DNA from: CAZGWJ01 sp964529445
GTDB lineage: Bacteria; Oederibacteriota; Muellerivitia; Muellerivitales; Muellerivitaceae
Length of the DNA: 19,594 nucleotides
Direction of reading: 5' to 3'
Assembly (NCBI GenBank): GCA_964529445.1
Contig: CAZGWJ010000048.1
Span: forward strand, 1 to 19,594
The translations under genes were made by a program, and so were the position numbers. Of the stretch, positions 7,465 through 15,798 are shown in pieces. The first letter of the stretch is position 1. The number at the start of each line of letters is the position of its first letter. The notes beneath the pieces are model-generated. The model made no database searches. It was not told the origin of the DNA and saw only the letters and a program-made list of their open reading frames with translations.

Positions 7465-9735
7465 CTAGAAGATGTCGCCGAGGTTGAAGTGCAGTTCCCC
7501 GTTCTTGTCAGCGTCCCGGTTCATCGTGTTGAGGGGCCAGCCGTAATCGAGGCGGATGGCCATCACGGTTCCGGGGATGGTGAGCCGGACGCCGAGGCCA
7601 TACCCGTACTCCAGGGTGTTCTCGATCCGGTGGACATCCTCCCAAGAATCCCCCACATCGAAGAAGAGAACGCCTCGCAGGGGCCCCGCAATGGGATACT
7701 TCAACTCCGTGTTCCAGACGTACAGGACGCGGCCGCCGACGGCGGGCCCGATGCTCCGCTCGGGGTAACCGCGCACCGTATCGGTCCCACCGCAGAAGAA
7801 GCGCTCGTAGACCGGGACATCGGTGTACTTCCCGCGGGCCCGGTATCCCTTCGCGTATCCCAGGCGGACATGGTTGCCCAGAACGAACTTCCAGAAGAGA
7901 GGTATGAACTTGGAGGAATCGTGAATGGTCTTGATGAAGTTCTGGTTGGCACCGAAGGGCCCGCCCGCGATCTCCACCGAAAGCTGGTGCTTCCAGCCGC
8001 GCGTCGGTTCGAAATAATTGTCCCGGCTGTCGTACACGACGCGGGGGGTGAAGGAGGAGGTGGCGCTGGTGCTCTCAGGGATGAAGTTGGGCAGGAGCGG
8101 ATCGGAATAGGTGGGCGCCACGTCCCGGACGGAGACCCGCTCGTAGAGATAGGTCCCGAAAACGCTCCAGCGGCGGGTCAGGCGACGGCCCAGACGCAGG
8201 TTGCCGCCGAGACGTTTTTCCGTGTAGAAGTCGAGGTCGCGGATGACGTTGAAGAGGTCGACCCCGAACGAGGTCCGGGTCCCGAAAAGCCACGGTTCCG
8301 TGAAACCCACCTGATAGCTGTTCCGCCGCTTCCCGAACTCCCATTCGATGTTAAAGCGTTGACCGCGGCCGAAGAGGTTGGCCTCCTCGAACTTCACGTT
8401 CCCGACCCATCGATCCACGGAGGAATAACCGCCCCCCACGCTGATGGAACCCGTCTTGCGTTCCTTCACGCGGAAAACCAGGATCTCCTTGCCGCGCTCC
8501 TCCCCCGGCTCCACCTCGGGGTTAACCTCCTCGAAGAAGCCCAGGTTGTAGAGGTTCATGGTGGAGGAACGGATCCTGACCGCCTCGAACTTCTCGCCGG
8601 CCTTCATGGAAAGCTCCCGGCGGATGACGTAATCGCGCGTCTTGTAGTTGCCGGTGATCTTGATGTCCTGGATGTAGGCCACATCGCCCTCGACGACCTT
8701 GAAGGTGATGTCCACCTTCTTCAACTCGTCGTCGTACTTCATGTCGGGGCTCACGGAACAATAGATGTACCCCTTGTCGGCATAGATCGACCGGGCCGAC
8801 GCGACGGCCGCGTCCAGGTCCTTCTGCTTAAGAACCTCGCCCTCCTTCAAGCGAAGCACCTTCTGCAGATCGGCCGACTCGTGCAGTTGGTTGCCCTCGA
8901 ACCCGGCTTGACCCATCCGGTATTGGAACCCCTCCTTCAAGCGGATGTCGATGAACACGAGCTTCTGGGCCTCGTCGATCTTCACTTCGTGCCCCAGGAT
9001 CACGGCCTTGAGATACCCTTCGTTCCGGTAGAACTCCTCGATCTTGCGGAGGTCCTCCTCCAGAAGGTCGCCCTTGTACTTCTTCCCCTCCCGGATCTCC
9101 TTCATCCGGTTGCGGACCTTCTTTTCGCTGAAGGATTCGGCCCCGGCAACGGTGATCTTGCCGATCTTCAACTGATCCGCCTCGTCCACGCGCACGATCA
9201 CCTGGACGGTGCGGTCCTCCTCGTTCAACTGGGTATCGGTGGTCACCTTCGCGAGGAAGAACCCGTCCTCACGGTACTTCTTCAGTATCTTCGAGACGTC
9301 CTCGTTCAACTGGGCCGGGTCGAAGGATTCCTTGGGCTTGGTCTTCATCTCCTCCCTCAGCTTCTTGTCCTTCTTCTTCCGGTTGCCCTCGAAGGAGATG
9401 GAGGACACCCTCAAACGCTCGACCACGATCACCCGAAGGACCACCTCGTCGGGTTTCCGGGTCTCCTCCGCTTCGATCCGGACATCCTCGAAATGCCCCA
9501 ATTCGTAGAGGGCCCGGATGTCGTTGCGCACGCGGCGGAGGGAGAGGGGTTCGCCCTCCTTGATGGAGAGGGTGTTGAGAATGGTGAATTCGGTGACGTT
9601 ATGGATGCCCTCGACGCGGATCGTCGAGATGACGGGCGGGGTCGATTCCGCGGCGAAGAGGACGGCACTGGCGCCCCAGAGAAGAAGGAACGCGGCTATC
9701 CGACAGCGGTCAAGAATCGTCTTCACGGGATGCAA
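7465..9735 (-). CDS. bamA: Outer membrane protein assembly factor BamA (Omp85 family)
   Basis: BamA inserts beta-barrel proteins into the outer membrane. After a signal peptide there are five POTRA domains, at roughly 35-107, 108-185, 189-268, 271-350 and 352-425, then a 16-strand barrel. The barrel shows YDSRDNYFEPTRG, the loop-6 motif VRGY inside GGTDTVRGYPERS, and a C-terminal beta-signal ending LHFNLGDIF with the terminal Phe. I start at TTG 9735, with GGAGG at 9741-9745 and 5 nt spacing, which gives a short basic n-region before IAAFLLLWGASAVLFA. GTG 9771 with a GAGGG site is a real alternative (12 residues longer), as is GTG 9726. It follows tamB, as in many diderms that lack a separate TamA. 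It has its own candidate promoter and ends at a strong terminator. Confidence 0.96.
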   Translation of the reverse strand: MHPVKTILDRCRIAAFLLLWGASAVLFAAESTPPVISTIRVEGIHNVTEFTILNTLSIKEGEPLSLRRVRNDIRALYELGHFEDVRIEAEETRKPDEVVLRVIVVERLRVSSISFEGNRKKKDKKLREEMKTKPKESFDPAQLNEDVSKILKKYREDGFFLAKVTTDTQLNEEDRTVQVIVRVDEADQLKIGKITVAGAESFSEKKVRNRMKEIREGKKYKGDLLEEDLRKIEEFYRNEGYLKAVILGHEVKIDEAQKLVFIDIRLKEGFQYRMGQAGFEGNQLHESADLQKVLRLKEGEVLKQKDLDAAVASARSIYADKGYIYCSVSPDMKYDDELKKVDITFKVVEGDVAYIQDIKITGNYKTRDYVIRRELSMKAGEKFEAVRIRSSTMNLYNLGFFEEVNPEVEPGEERGKEILVFRVKERKTGSISVGGGYSSVDRWVGNVKFEEANLFGRGQRFNIEWEFGKRRNSYQVGFTEPWLFGTRTSFGVDLFNVIRDLDFYTEKRLGGNLRLGRRLTRRWSVFGTYLYERVSVRDVAPTYSDPLLPNFIPESTSATSSFTPRVVYDSRDNYFEPTRGWKHQLSVEIAGGPFGANQNFIKTIHDSSKFIPLFWKFVLGNHVRLGYAKGYRARGKYTDVPVYERFFCGGTDTVRGYPERSIGPAVGGRVLYVWNTELKYPIAGPLRGVLFFDVGDSWEDVHRIENTLEYGYGLGVRLTIPGTVMAIRLDYGWPLNTMNRDADKNGELHFNLGDIF

Positions 9736-9790
9736 ATTCCCCTCCAGGTTTGAACCGGATTTCTCGCGCACAAAGGGCCCTCAAAAGGAC

Positions 9791-9819
9791 GGACGGGCGG
9801 CCCGCAGGCCGACCCGTCC
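9791..9819 (-). other. Hairpin in the tamB-bamA gap (5' leader of bamA)
   Basis: GGACGGG/CCCGTCC (9791-9797 with 9813-9819) plus an inner GGCC/GGCC around a 4-nt loop gives a stem with a small asymmetric bulge. On the minus strand it is followed 3 nt later by only four T, so it is at most a weak terminator. It could equally be a processing or stability element for the bamA message. Confidence 0.4.
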
Positions 9820-9822
9820 ACA

Positions 9823-9846
9823 GGGCGCGCATTGTAACACGCGCCC
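9823..9846 (-). other. Short hairpin just after the tamB stop
   Basis: GGGCGCG and CGCGCCC (9823-9829 with 9840-9846) form a perfect 7-bp GC stem with a 10-nt loop, starting about 20 nt after the tamB stop. There is no U-tract. The loop contains the candidate bamA -10 element, so this may be chance in GC-rich DNA. Confidence 0.3.
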
Positions 9847-9859
9847 AGCGGAGGGGCAA
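9831..9859 (-). promoter_or_regulatory. Candidate promoter of bamA
   Basis: TTGCCC (9854-9859, four of six -35 matches) is followed after 17 nt by TACAAT (9831-9836, five of six -10 matches), with a TG one base before the -10 as in extended -10 promoters. The predicted start is near 9824, ahead of the 9791-9819 hairpin. It would give bamA expression independent of clpC and tamB. Confidence 0.4.
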
Positions 9860-9867
9860 CCGGCGCC

Positions 9868-12800
9868 CTAATCGTCCTCCACCGCCGTAGTGGTGAATCT
9901 CTTCGCGGGACTGGTCGTCTCGTTCCCGTTCAGGTCCCTCACGACGAGCGTCAGGGCGTATTCGGCTTCCGGATCGAGGCGTTCCAGGACCATCTCGTGG
10001 CGGTACTCGTATTCCCGGGACTTCTCCGGGATTCCCTGCTCGACCGCCTCCTCGTCGCCGAGGATCTTGAGCCGGAGTTCCGCCCGGGTCACCTCATCGG
10101 TGGTCCAGAGGACCTGGACCTTGTCGGGTCCGAGCACATAGAGGTCGAACCGCTCGATCTTGGGCGGGGTGACGTCGCCCTTCCTGGCCCGCTTGACGTC
10201 GGGAAGCGTGGTCCTGAACCGGAGACCCACGCTCCGTTCAGAGAGGCCCTCCTCGTTCTCGCCCACCCGCGTGTTCAACGTCAGGTCGCGCGTCACCTCG
10301 TAATCGAGACCCACCTGCTTCTGGATTGTGGTCTTGTCGGTCACATCCTGCTTGCCGACCCCCACCACGCCCACAGCCGCCAGTCCCAGCCGGCTGTCGA
10401 GGTACTTGCGCACTTCCACCGAGGCTAGCGAGGTGGAACGCATGGGGAGCGTGTTGCCCTCCGCGTCCACGAGAACCGAGGTCGGCTCGGAAGACCCTAT
10501 CCCCGGGGTGGACTCTGGCCGGGACTTCATGGTCTCCTTGATGGCCCCGGTCTTGACGTTAATGTCCAACCCCCCGACCTTTTGCGTTAGACGCCTGACA
10601 CTGCGCGTCAGTTCCGCCGATGCGATCCGGTCCAGGGCCTCCAGGACCGCATCACCCGCGGCCCCGCCGACGCCCTGTTTCTCGTATTGATCCTGCAGTT
10701 CCTCCCGTCCGTACCCCAGACCGGTCATATCCCGCCCGAAAAGGATAAAGGACAGCAGACGCTGCTGATGAAGCTGTTCGTCGTTGGAATTGTCCAGTTT
10801 GGGGTTCGAATCCAGGCGAAAGACGATGCCACCGAACGGCCCCTCGAAATCGACCCAAAAGTCCACGTCCTCCTTGCGCACGCCGCCGGGCACCGGGATT
10901 TCCACGTTCGAAATGCGGTCCACACCCCGCCCCTGCATGAGCGGTGCCTCGCCCTTGGGGATGTAGAGACTGGCCTGCTGGACCTTGAATTCACGGCCCA
11001 GGTAGCGCAGATAACCCTGTTTGGATCCGGCGCTCCCCCGGCTCTGGATACCCGACCGCTGGGGCGTCTTGTCGGCGTCCTTCCCCTCGATGATGATGCG
11101 ATCACCCTGGTCCACCTTCAACTCGAGGTAACTGGTAGAGAAGTCGTTGGAGTACCAGCAATCCAACCCCGCCTCGAGCGTCAGCTCGAAGACCACGTTC
11201 GCGAGTTCCTTGTAGGTGATCTCCTTGCCGCTCTCATCCCGGGCCACGATGGGGGGGAAGGTGTAATGTCCCCGCGCGAGCAGGGCCGTCCCGATGACTC
11301 GCGGCTCGTGGATCGGCCCTTGGATCAGGAGGGGATCCTCGGGACGCGAACCGTAGAAGTGGATCTCGCCCCACTCGTTCGGCCGCATGATGGCGGGGAT
11401 GTTCAGGAGAACGCCCCGGGCCGTGACGGTCCTCACGCGAATGTCCAGGTATTGCGGCACGAAACCCTCGAGGACCATCCTCGATTCCTCCAGGGGCGGG
11501 GTCCAGAAGAACACGCGCCCCTGCCCGATCTGCGCGTTGAGGTCCTCCACGACCACCTTGTTGTCGCGCACCTTGATGCGTCCCTGGAGGTCCGTCAATG
11601 AGCGGGCGATCATCTTCGGCACCAGGCGGCAACCCTTGAGATCGAGATCCGCCGTCACGACGGGATCGTCGGCGGTACCGCCCACGTGGAGGGAGAAATC
11701 CATGGGACCGGACGCTTCCTTCGCGAACCCGGCCAGGAGGAAGATGCCGAAATCGCCCTGCGGCATGGTGACATCGATGTCGAGTTCCCGGTTGCGCGTC
11801 CTCTGCCTCGCCTCGCGCGTGAGGGCAAAAGGCATGCGCCCCCGTGCCAACAACTCGTACTGCCCCTGTTTCGAAAGCGAGAAAGGGACCTCCCGGGTCC
11901 CGAGGGTCAGAGTATCGTCCCGGACCGAGAGGGTGCCATCCAGGAGATCGAAAGGCAGGGTCCCCAGGCGCCCTCCCGACACCCGGACCGAGGCATCGAC
12001 CACGGGGGAATCCGTCGTCCCCTTCAGGAGAAGGTGGAATCCTCCGGTACCCGCGAGGGGGAAGTCCGGCATCAACCATCGGCCCAACTCTTCCATGGGA
12101 ACGTTGCGCGCATCCGACGAGAGGTCCGAAACGCCCTTGAAATTCAGGGTCCCCGAAACCTGGAACGACGCGTCCGGCGCGGTGAAGGACAACCCGTCGA
12201 ACACGACGCGGTCCGGCTGGGAAAAGTCCACGGACCCGACGAGTCTTTCCGCTTGTTTCGGGACCGGGGTGAACTCCAGCTTCCGGTCCTTGACCCGGAG
12301 GCGGACGGTCAGGGGCGAAGGAACAGCAGCCGTCCCGGCGGGGCTTCCCGGGGGAAGGAATGCGGCTTGACCCTCGAAAGTCGGGCGGTTCTTCCTCGGA
12401 TCCAGGGATAGCGCACCCTCGAGCATGATGCGCCGGGAGACCCGGAGGAAGGAGAGGGCCAATGATTCGGTTTCCCCCTTGATGTCGATTTTCACCAGCG
12501 AGGGCTCCTGGGGATCCAGGGCCACCGTGCCCCCGTTGATCCGGATCCGCCCCTTCTCCATCTCGAGCACGCTCTCCCCGAGAACCACCTTCCCCCCTTC
12601 CGTGGACCACTGAAGGCTCGCGGTGGGGGAACGGAACTGGTCGAAGACGATGTTCCGGCCCTTCAGCAGGAACTGGAGGATGGGGGATCCGAAGGTCCCT
12701 GTGATAGCCAGATTGCCGCTGACCTCCCCGTCCAGCAGGTGCCCCTCGGACGGGACCTTCAACAGGGCGAGAAGGTTGGCCCACTTCTCGTTGGCGATCG

Positions 12801-15798
12801 GGCCGTTCAACGAGATCCGGGTATCGGATCCCAGGAAGACGGTCGGGAATTCCAACGTCCCCGAAAGCGAGTACTGGGCCGTCCCCTGCCTCACGCTCAG
12901 TTTCGGGACCAGACGGGACCTCGATCCCCCGATGTCCAGGGCCAACTGGTCGAAAGCATAACCCTGCAATGCGCCCTGGACGGCTTCCAGCCTGCCCGAG
13001 ACGACCCATTCCTTCCTCGGGTCGGTCTCGAAACGGATCTCGCCGGAAAGGTTGCCCCGCACCTTGGCCGTGGACGGAAGGAACTGGACGATCTCGGGCA
13101 TGGCGTCCACGGGGGCCGGTCCCAGGCGGACCCAGGCCTTCGAGGTGGGGGTGGTGCCGGTGGCGTCATGAACGTATCGGACCTTCACGACATTGGAGAT
13201 GGTCGCTTCGAACGACAGGAGACCCTCCGAGCCCGAGACCGAAGCCGCGAGATTCCGGAAGGAACGTCGGTTCCCCTGCGGGTCCTTGAACGAGGCGGTT
13301 TCGGATTTGAGCGTTCCCTTCCACGCCCGCCATCCGCCGGCCGTCCCGGAGAGGGACAGGCCGTATTCCCCCGCGACGGGCAAGCCCTTCGAGATCTCGA
13401 AATCCCTCAGGGTGACCGCCGCGTTGAAGAGGGGATCGGGACCCCGGGATTGGTAGGTGCCGGTCGCCTGGAGGGTCTGGTTCCCGCGATGGAGGTTCAA
13501 CCGTCGGACCCGTAGCTGTTCCCCCTCGGTGGCCAGAAGGGCATCCAACTTGTCGGCCGCGAAGCCACCCCATTTCAGGCCCGTCACGACGCCTTCCCCC
13601 TCGATCAGCGGCTTCTCCCGGGTCCCGCCCAGGTGCAGTTGTCCCGTGAGGATCCCCTCGAGGGGATCGGGAACTGCCGCAGGATCCAGGAGACCGGCCA
13701 GGAGCCCGACCGGCATCCCCTCCGCATCGACCTTCAAGTCGAGCGGAAGTCCCGGTTTCATCCCCATCGAACCGGAAGCGGACAAGGTCCTTCCCAGCCG
13801 GAGTCGTTCGAAGAAGAGGGTCTTCGGAGTCCAGGAACCCGAGAGGTCGAAGGCTTGCCCCTCGCCACTCCCGATGCGGACGGCGGGGGAACGGGCCTGG
13901 AGCAAGGCCCGGGGATCGGCACGGGTCCCCTCCAGGAGAAGGTCCAGGTCCACGGTTCCCGCCAACCGGGGGAAACGCTCCTTCAGAAGGGGGAGTTCCT
14001 CCAGGGAGATGCCGGTTCCCTTCACGGTGATGCTCAAGGGTGCATCGGGCGACTTGGGCCAATAGCCCTCCCCCTTGAGGCGTCCCGCCTTGCGGGTCCC
14101 GGCGAACGCGAGTTCGGACAATTCCCAACGGTCGCCCCTGTCCTTCAGGCGGCAGGTCAGGCGGGTCTTGCGATTGAAAACGCTCTCGAAGGTCAGCAGA
14201 CCGTCCCTGAAATCGGCCTGGGTATCGACGCGGTCCCGGACGCTGCGGCGCCCCGCCCGCCCTTCCAGGCGGATCGTGCTTTTCGCCTTGAGAACGGGGG
14301 CGTCCATGGTGCCCGACATCTTCAGGTCGAGATCGCTCCGCCCTTCAAGGTCCTCCATCCCCAGGAACCGTCCCAACGGCCGTGCCTGGATCCCCTTCAA
14401 GGCCAGGTCGAGGGCCAAGGAACGCGGCCCTCCCGTCGAGAGGTCGAGATGACCTTTCCCGGCAAGGGTCCCGTCGTAAAGACGCCCGTCCATCCGATCG
14501 AGCGTTAGGATCCCCTTCTCATAACGGGCACCGAGGGAAAGGCTCTGCATCTCCCAGCCGAGAAGGCGGACTCCGGTCACGTCCGTGTCGCCCGCGATGG
14601 ATAATTCCGGAACGACGCCTTCCACCCGGAAACGGGCCCGGCCCTCCCCGGCCCCTTCGACGTTCCCCAATCGCAGGACCTCCCTCAGGAGTCCCGCGAG
14701 GACCAGCCGATCGGTTGCGACATCCAGGGAAGCCCGCGTGCCGTCGAGCGGCAAGGCGCCGGAGACGGTCCAGGTCGTATCGCCCGCATCGAACACGAAC
14801 CCGTCCCGCACCACGAGCCCGGAGGGCGTGAAACGGGCCGATCCGGCGGCCTTGGAGAAGGCCAGGTTCGTCCCGCCCGGGAATTTTCCGGCCGCATCCC
14901 TCAAAGTCAGCAGGGCGTCAAAGACGGGTCGGGAACCGGAGCGCCAGCGCAGGGGGGAATCCAAATCGGCCTCCCCCCCCGTGAGACTCAGGCCGCCGGA
15001 AGGAAGCAGGGGATCGATCCGGTCCATCGGCCATCGCCGGACGACACCCTTCCCTTCGAGACCAAATTCCCCCGCCTGCTGATGGAGGACACCCGAGAAC
15101 TGCAGACTGGGTGCCGACAGGGGATTCCTCTGGGGAGCGGGTGCGGAAGCCTCGACGATGAAGCGGCAGGAACAGGCGGCCGTCCCTTCAGGGCCCTTTT
15201 CCTTCGCCAGGACGGGAAGCCGCTCGATACGGACACGGATGTTCCGTGCGACCGTTTCCTCGGGTCCCTTGCCCCGAACGGTGAAAACACCGTCACGGAC
15301 GATCAGGCGGGCGACCGGAAGGACCGGAAGGGTCCTGGAGGCGACCGGAACGGAGGCCCCTTCGGACGGAGCGGTCCCTGCCCCGCGGACCCAGGCGACC
15401 CTCGGATTCACCAGGGCCACGCTCTCGAAGGAATCCTCCAACTGGACGCGGCCCAGGACGAGGCCGGTCAAGTCCAGGTTGACCTCCACGCGCTCGAGGA
15501 GGACGTCATAGGCGTGGGGTGGGGTCGGCAAGCGGAAGGAGATGTCCGTGAAGACGATGTCGCCCGACCAGGAGGCGGCGAGGGTACCCACTGTCACGGG
15601 GGTGTCGAGGGCCTTCGACAATTCGGCCTCGAGACGAACCTGGAGCGCCTCGTTGACGAAACGGCTCTTCACGAAATAATAGGCGCCGGCCAGCCCCAGG
15701 ACCGCGACGAGTCCCGTGACCAGCAGGAACCGCCCCAACGGGCGTTTCAACGCTTGGACCGCCGGGTCAGGTGATGGTGGGTTGTGGCTCCGAAGCAC
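9868..15798 (-). CDS. tamB: TamB/AsmA-like envelope protein (DUF490) with a C-terminal fibronectin-III-like domain
   Basis: A 1976-residue protein of the TamB family. Such proteins span the periplasm as a long beta-groove, work with an Omp85 barrel (TamA or BamA) and are implicated in outer-membrane assembly and phospholipid transport. One N-terminal membrane helix (about 22-43) is followed by very long AsmA-like beta repeats. The TamB C-terminal domain (roughly 1520-1868) includes YLGREFKVQQASLYIP, a VDFWVDFEGPFGG stretch and LLSFILFGRDMTGL. Family members usually end near the SVGLRFRTTLP strand (to about 1861). Here residues 1875-1976 add a fibronectin-III-like domain with VLWTTDEVTRAEL, LDPEAEYALTLVVRDLNGNE and a final FTTT. 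GTG 15798, with GAGGGG at 15802-15807, is the best start; it overlaps the clpC end by 32 nt. The frame is intact throughout. bamA follows. Confidence 0.92.
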   Translation of the reverse strand: MLRSHNPPSPDPAVQALKRPLGRFLLVTGLVAVLGLAGAYYFVKSRFVNEALQVRLEAELSKALDTPVTVGTLAASWSGDIVFTDISFRLPTPPHAYDVLLERVEVNLDLTGLVLGRVQLEDSFESVALVNPRVAWVRGAGTAPSEGASVPVASRTLPVLPVARLIVRDGVFTVRGKGPEETVARNIRVRIERLPVLAKEKGPEGTAACSCRFIVEASAPAPQRNPLSAPSLQFSGVLHQQAGEFGLEGKGVVRRWPMDRIDPLLPSGGLSLTGGEADLDSPLRWRSGSRPVFDALLTLRDAAGKFPGGTNLAFSKAAGSARFTPSGLVVRDGFVFDAGDTTWTVSGALPLDGTRASLDVATDRLVLAGLLREVLRLGNVEGAGEGRARFRVEGVVPELSIAGDTDVTGVRLLGWEMQSLSLGARYEKGILTLDRMDGRLYDGTLAGKGHLDLSTGGPRSLALDLALKGIQARPLGRFLGMEDLEGRSDLDLKMSGTMDAPVLKAKSTIRLEGRAGRRSVRDRVDTQADFRDGLLTFESVFNRKTRLTCRLKDRGDRWELSELAFAGTRKAGRLKGEGYWPKSPDAPLSITVKGTGISLEELPLLKERFPRLAGTVDLDLLLEGTRADPRALLQARSPAVRIGSGEGQAFDLSGSWTPKTLFFERLRLGRTLSASGSMGMKPGLPLDLKVDAEGMPVGLLAGLLDPAAVPDPLEGILTGQLHLGGTREKPLIEGEGVVTGLKWGGFAADKLDALLATEGEQLRVRRLNLHRGNQTLQATGTYQSRGPDPLFNAAVTLRDFEISKGLPVAGEYGLSLSGTAGGWRAWKGTLKSETASFKDPQGNRRSFRNLAASVSGSEGLLSFEATISNVVKVRYVHDATGTTPTSKAWVRLGPAPVDAMPEIVQFLPSTAKVRGNLSGEIRFETDPRKEWVVSGRLEAVQGALQGYAFDQLALDIGGSRSRLVPKLSVRQGTAQYSLSGTLEFPTVFLGSDTRISLNGPIANEKWANLLALLKVPSEGHLLDGEVSGNLAITGTFGSPILQFLLKGRNIVFDQFRSPTASLQWSTEGGKVVLGESVLEMEKGRIRINGGTVALDPQEPSLVKIDIKGETESLALSFLRVSRRIMLEGALSLDPRKNRPTFEGQAAFLPPGSPAGTAAVPSPLTVRLRVKDRKLEFTPVPKQAERLVGSVDFSQPDRVVFDGLSFTAPDASFQVSGTLNFKGVSDLSSDARNVPMEELGRWLMPDFPLAGTGGFHLLLKGTTDSPVVDASVRVSGGRLGTLPFDLLDGTLSVRDDTLTLGTREVPFSLSKQGQYELLARGRMPFALTREARQRTRNRELDIDVTMPQGDFGIFLLAGFAKEASGPMDFSLHVGGTADDPVVTADLDLKGCRLVPKMIARSLTDLQGRIKVRDNKVVVEDLNAQIGQGRVFFWTPPLEESRMVLEGFVPQYLDIRVRTVTARGVLLNIPAIMRPNEWGEIHFYGSRPEDPLLIQGPIHEPRVIGTALLARGHYTFPPIVARDESGKEITYKELANVVFELTLEAGLDCWYSNDFSTSYLELKVDQGDRIIIEGKDADKTPQRSGIQSRGSAGSKQGYLRYLGREFKVQQASLYIPKGEAPLMQGRGVDRISNVEIPVPGGVRKEDVDFWVDFEGPFGGIVFRLDSNPKLDNSNDEQLHQQRLLSFILFGRDMTGLGYGREELQDQYEKQGVGGAAGDAVLEALDRIASAELTRSVRRLTQKVGGLDINVKTGAIKETMKSRPESTPGIGSSEPTSVLVDAEGNTLPMRSTSLASVEVRKYLDSRLGLAAVGVVGVGKQDVTDKTTIQKQVGLDYEVTRDLTLNTRVGENEEGLSERSVGLRFRTTLPDVKRARKGDVTPPKIERFDLYVLGPDKVQVLWTTDEVTRAELRLKILGDEEAVEQGIPEKSREYEYRHEMVLERLDPEAEYALTLVVRDLNGNETTSPAKRFTTTAVEDD

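Noticed and set aside
7489..9753. Long plus-strand open frame (754 codons) opposite bamA
   Set aside because: Antisense shadow of bamA with low-complexity Leu/Val/Asp/His-rich translation; bamA is certain on the other strand.
11234..13009. Minus-strand open frame of 591 codons inside tamB in another frame
   Set aside because: Gly/Arg/Pro-rich frame-shifted reading of tamB without motifs; the tamB frame is continuous across it.
13651..13668. Perfect 18-bp palindrome GATCCCCTCGAGGGGATC inside tamB
   Set aside because: It encodes ordinary tamB residues (DPLEGI). One palindrome of this length is not surprising in about 20 kb, and there is no second copy to suggest a site.
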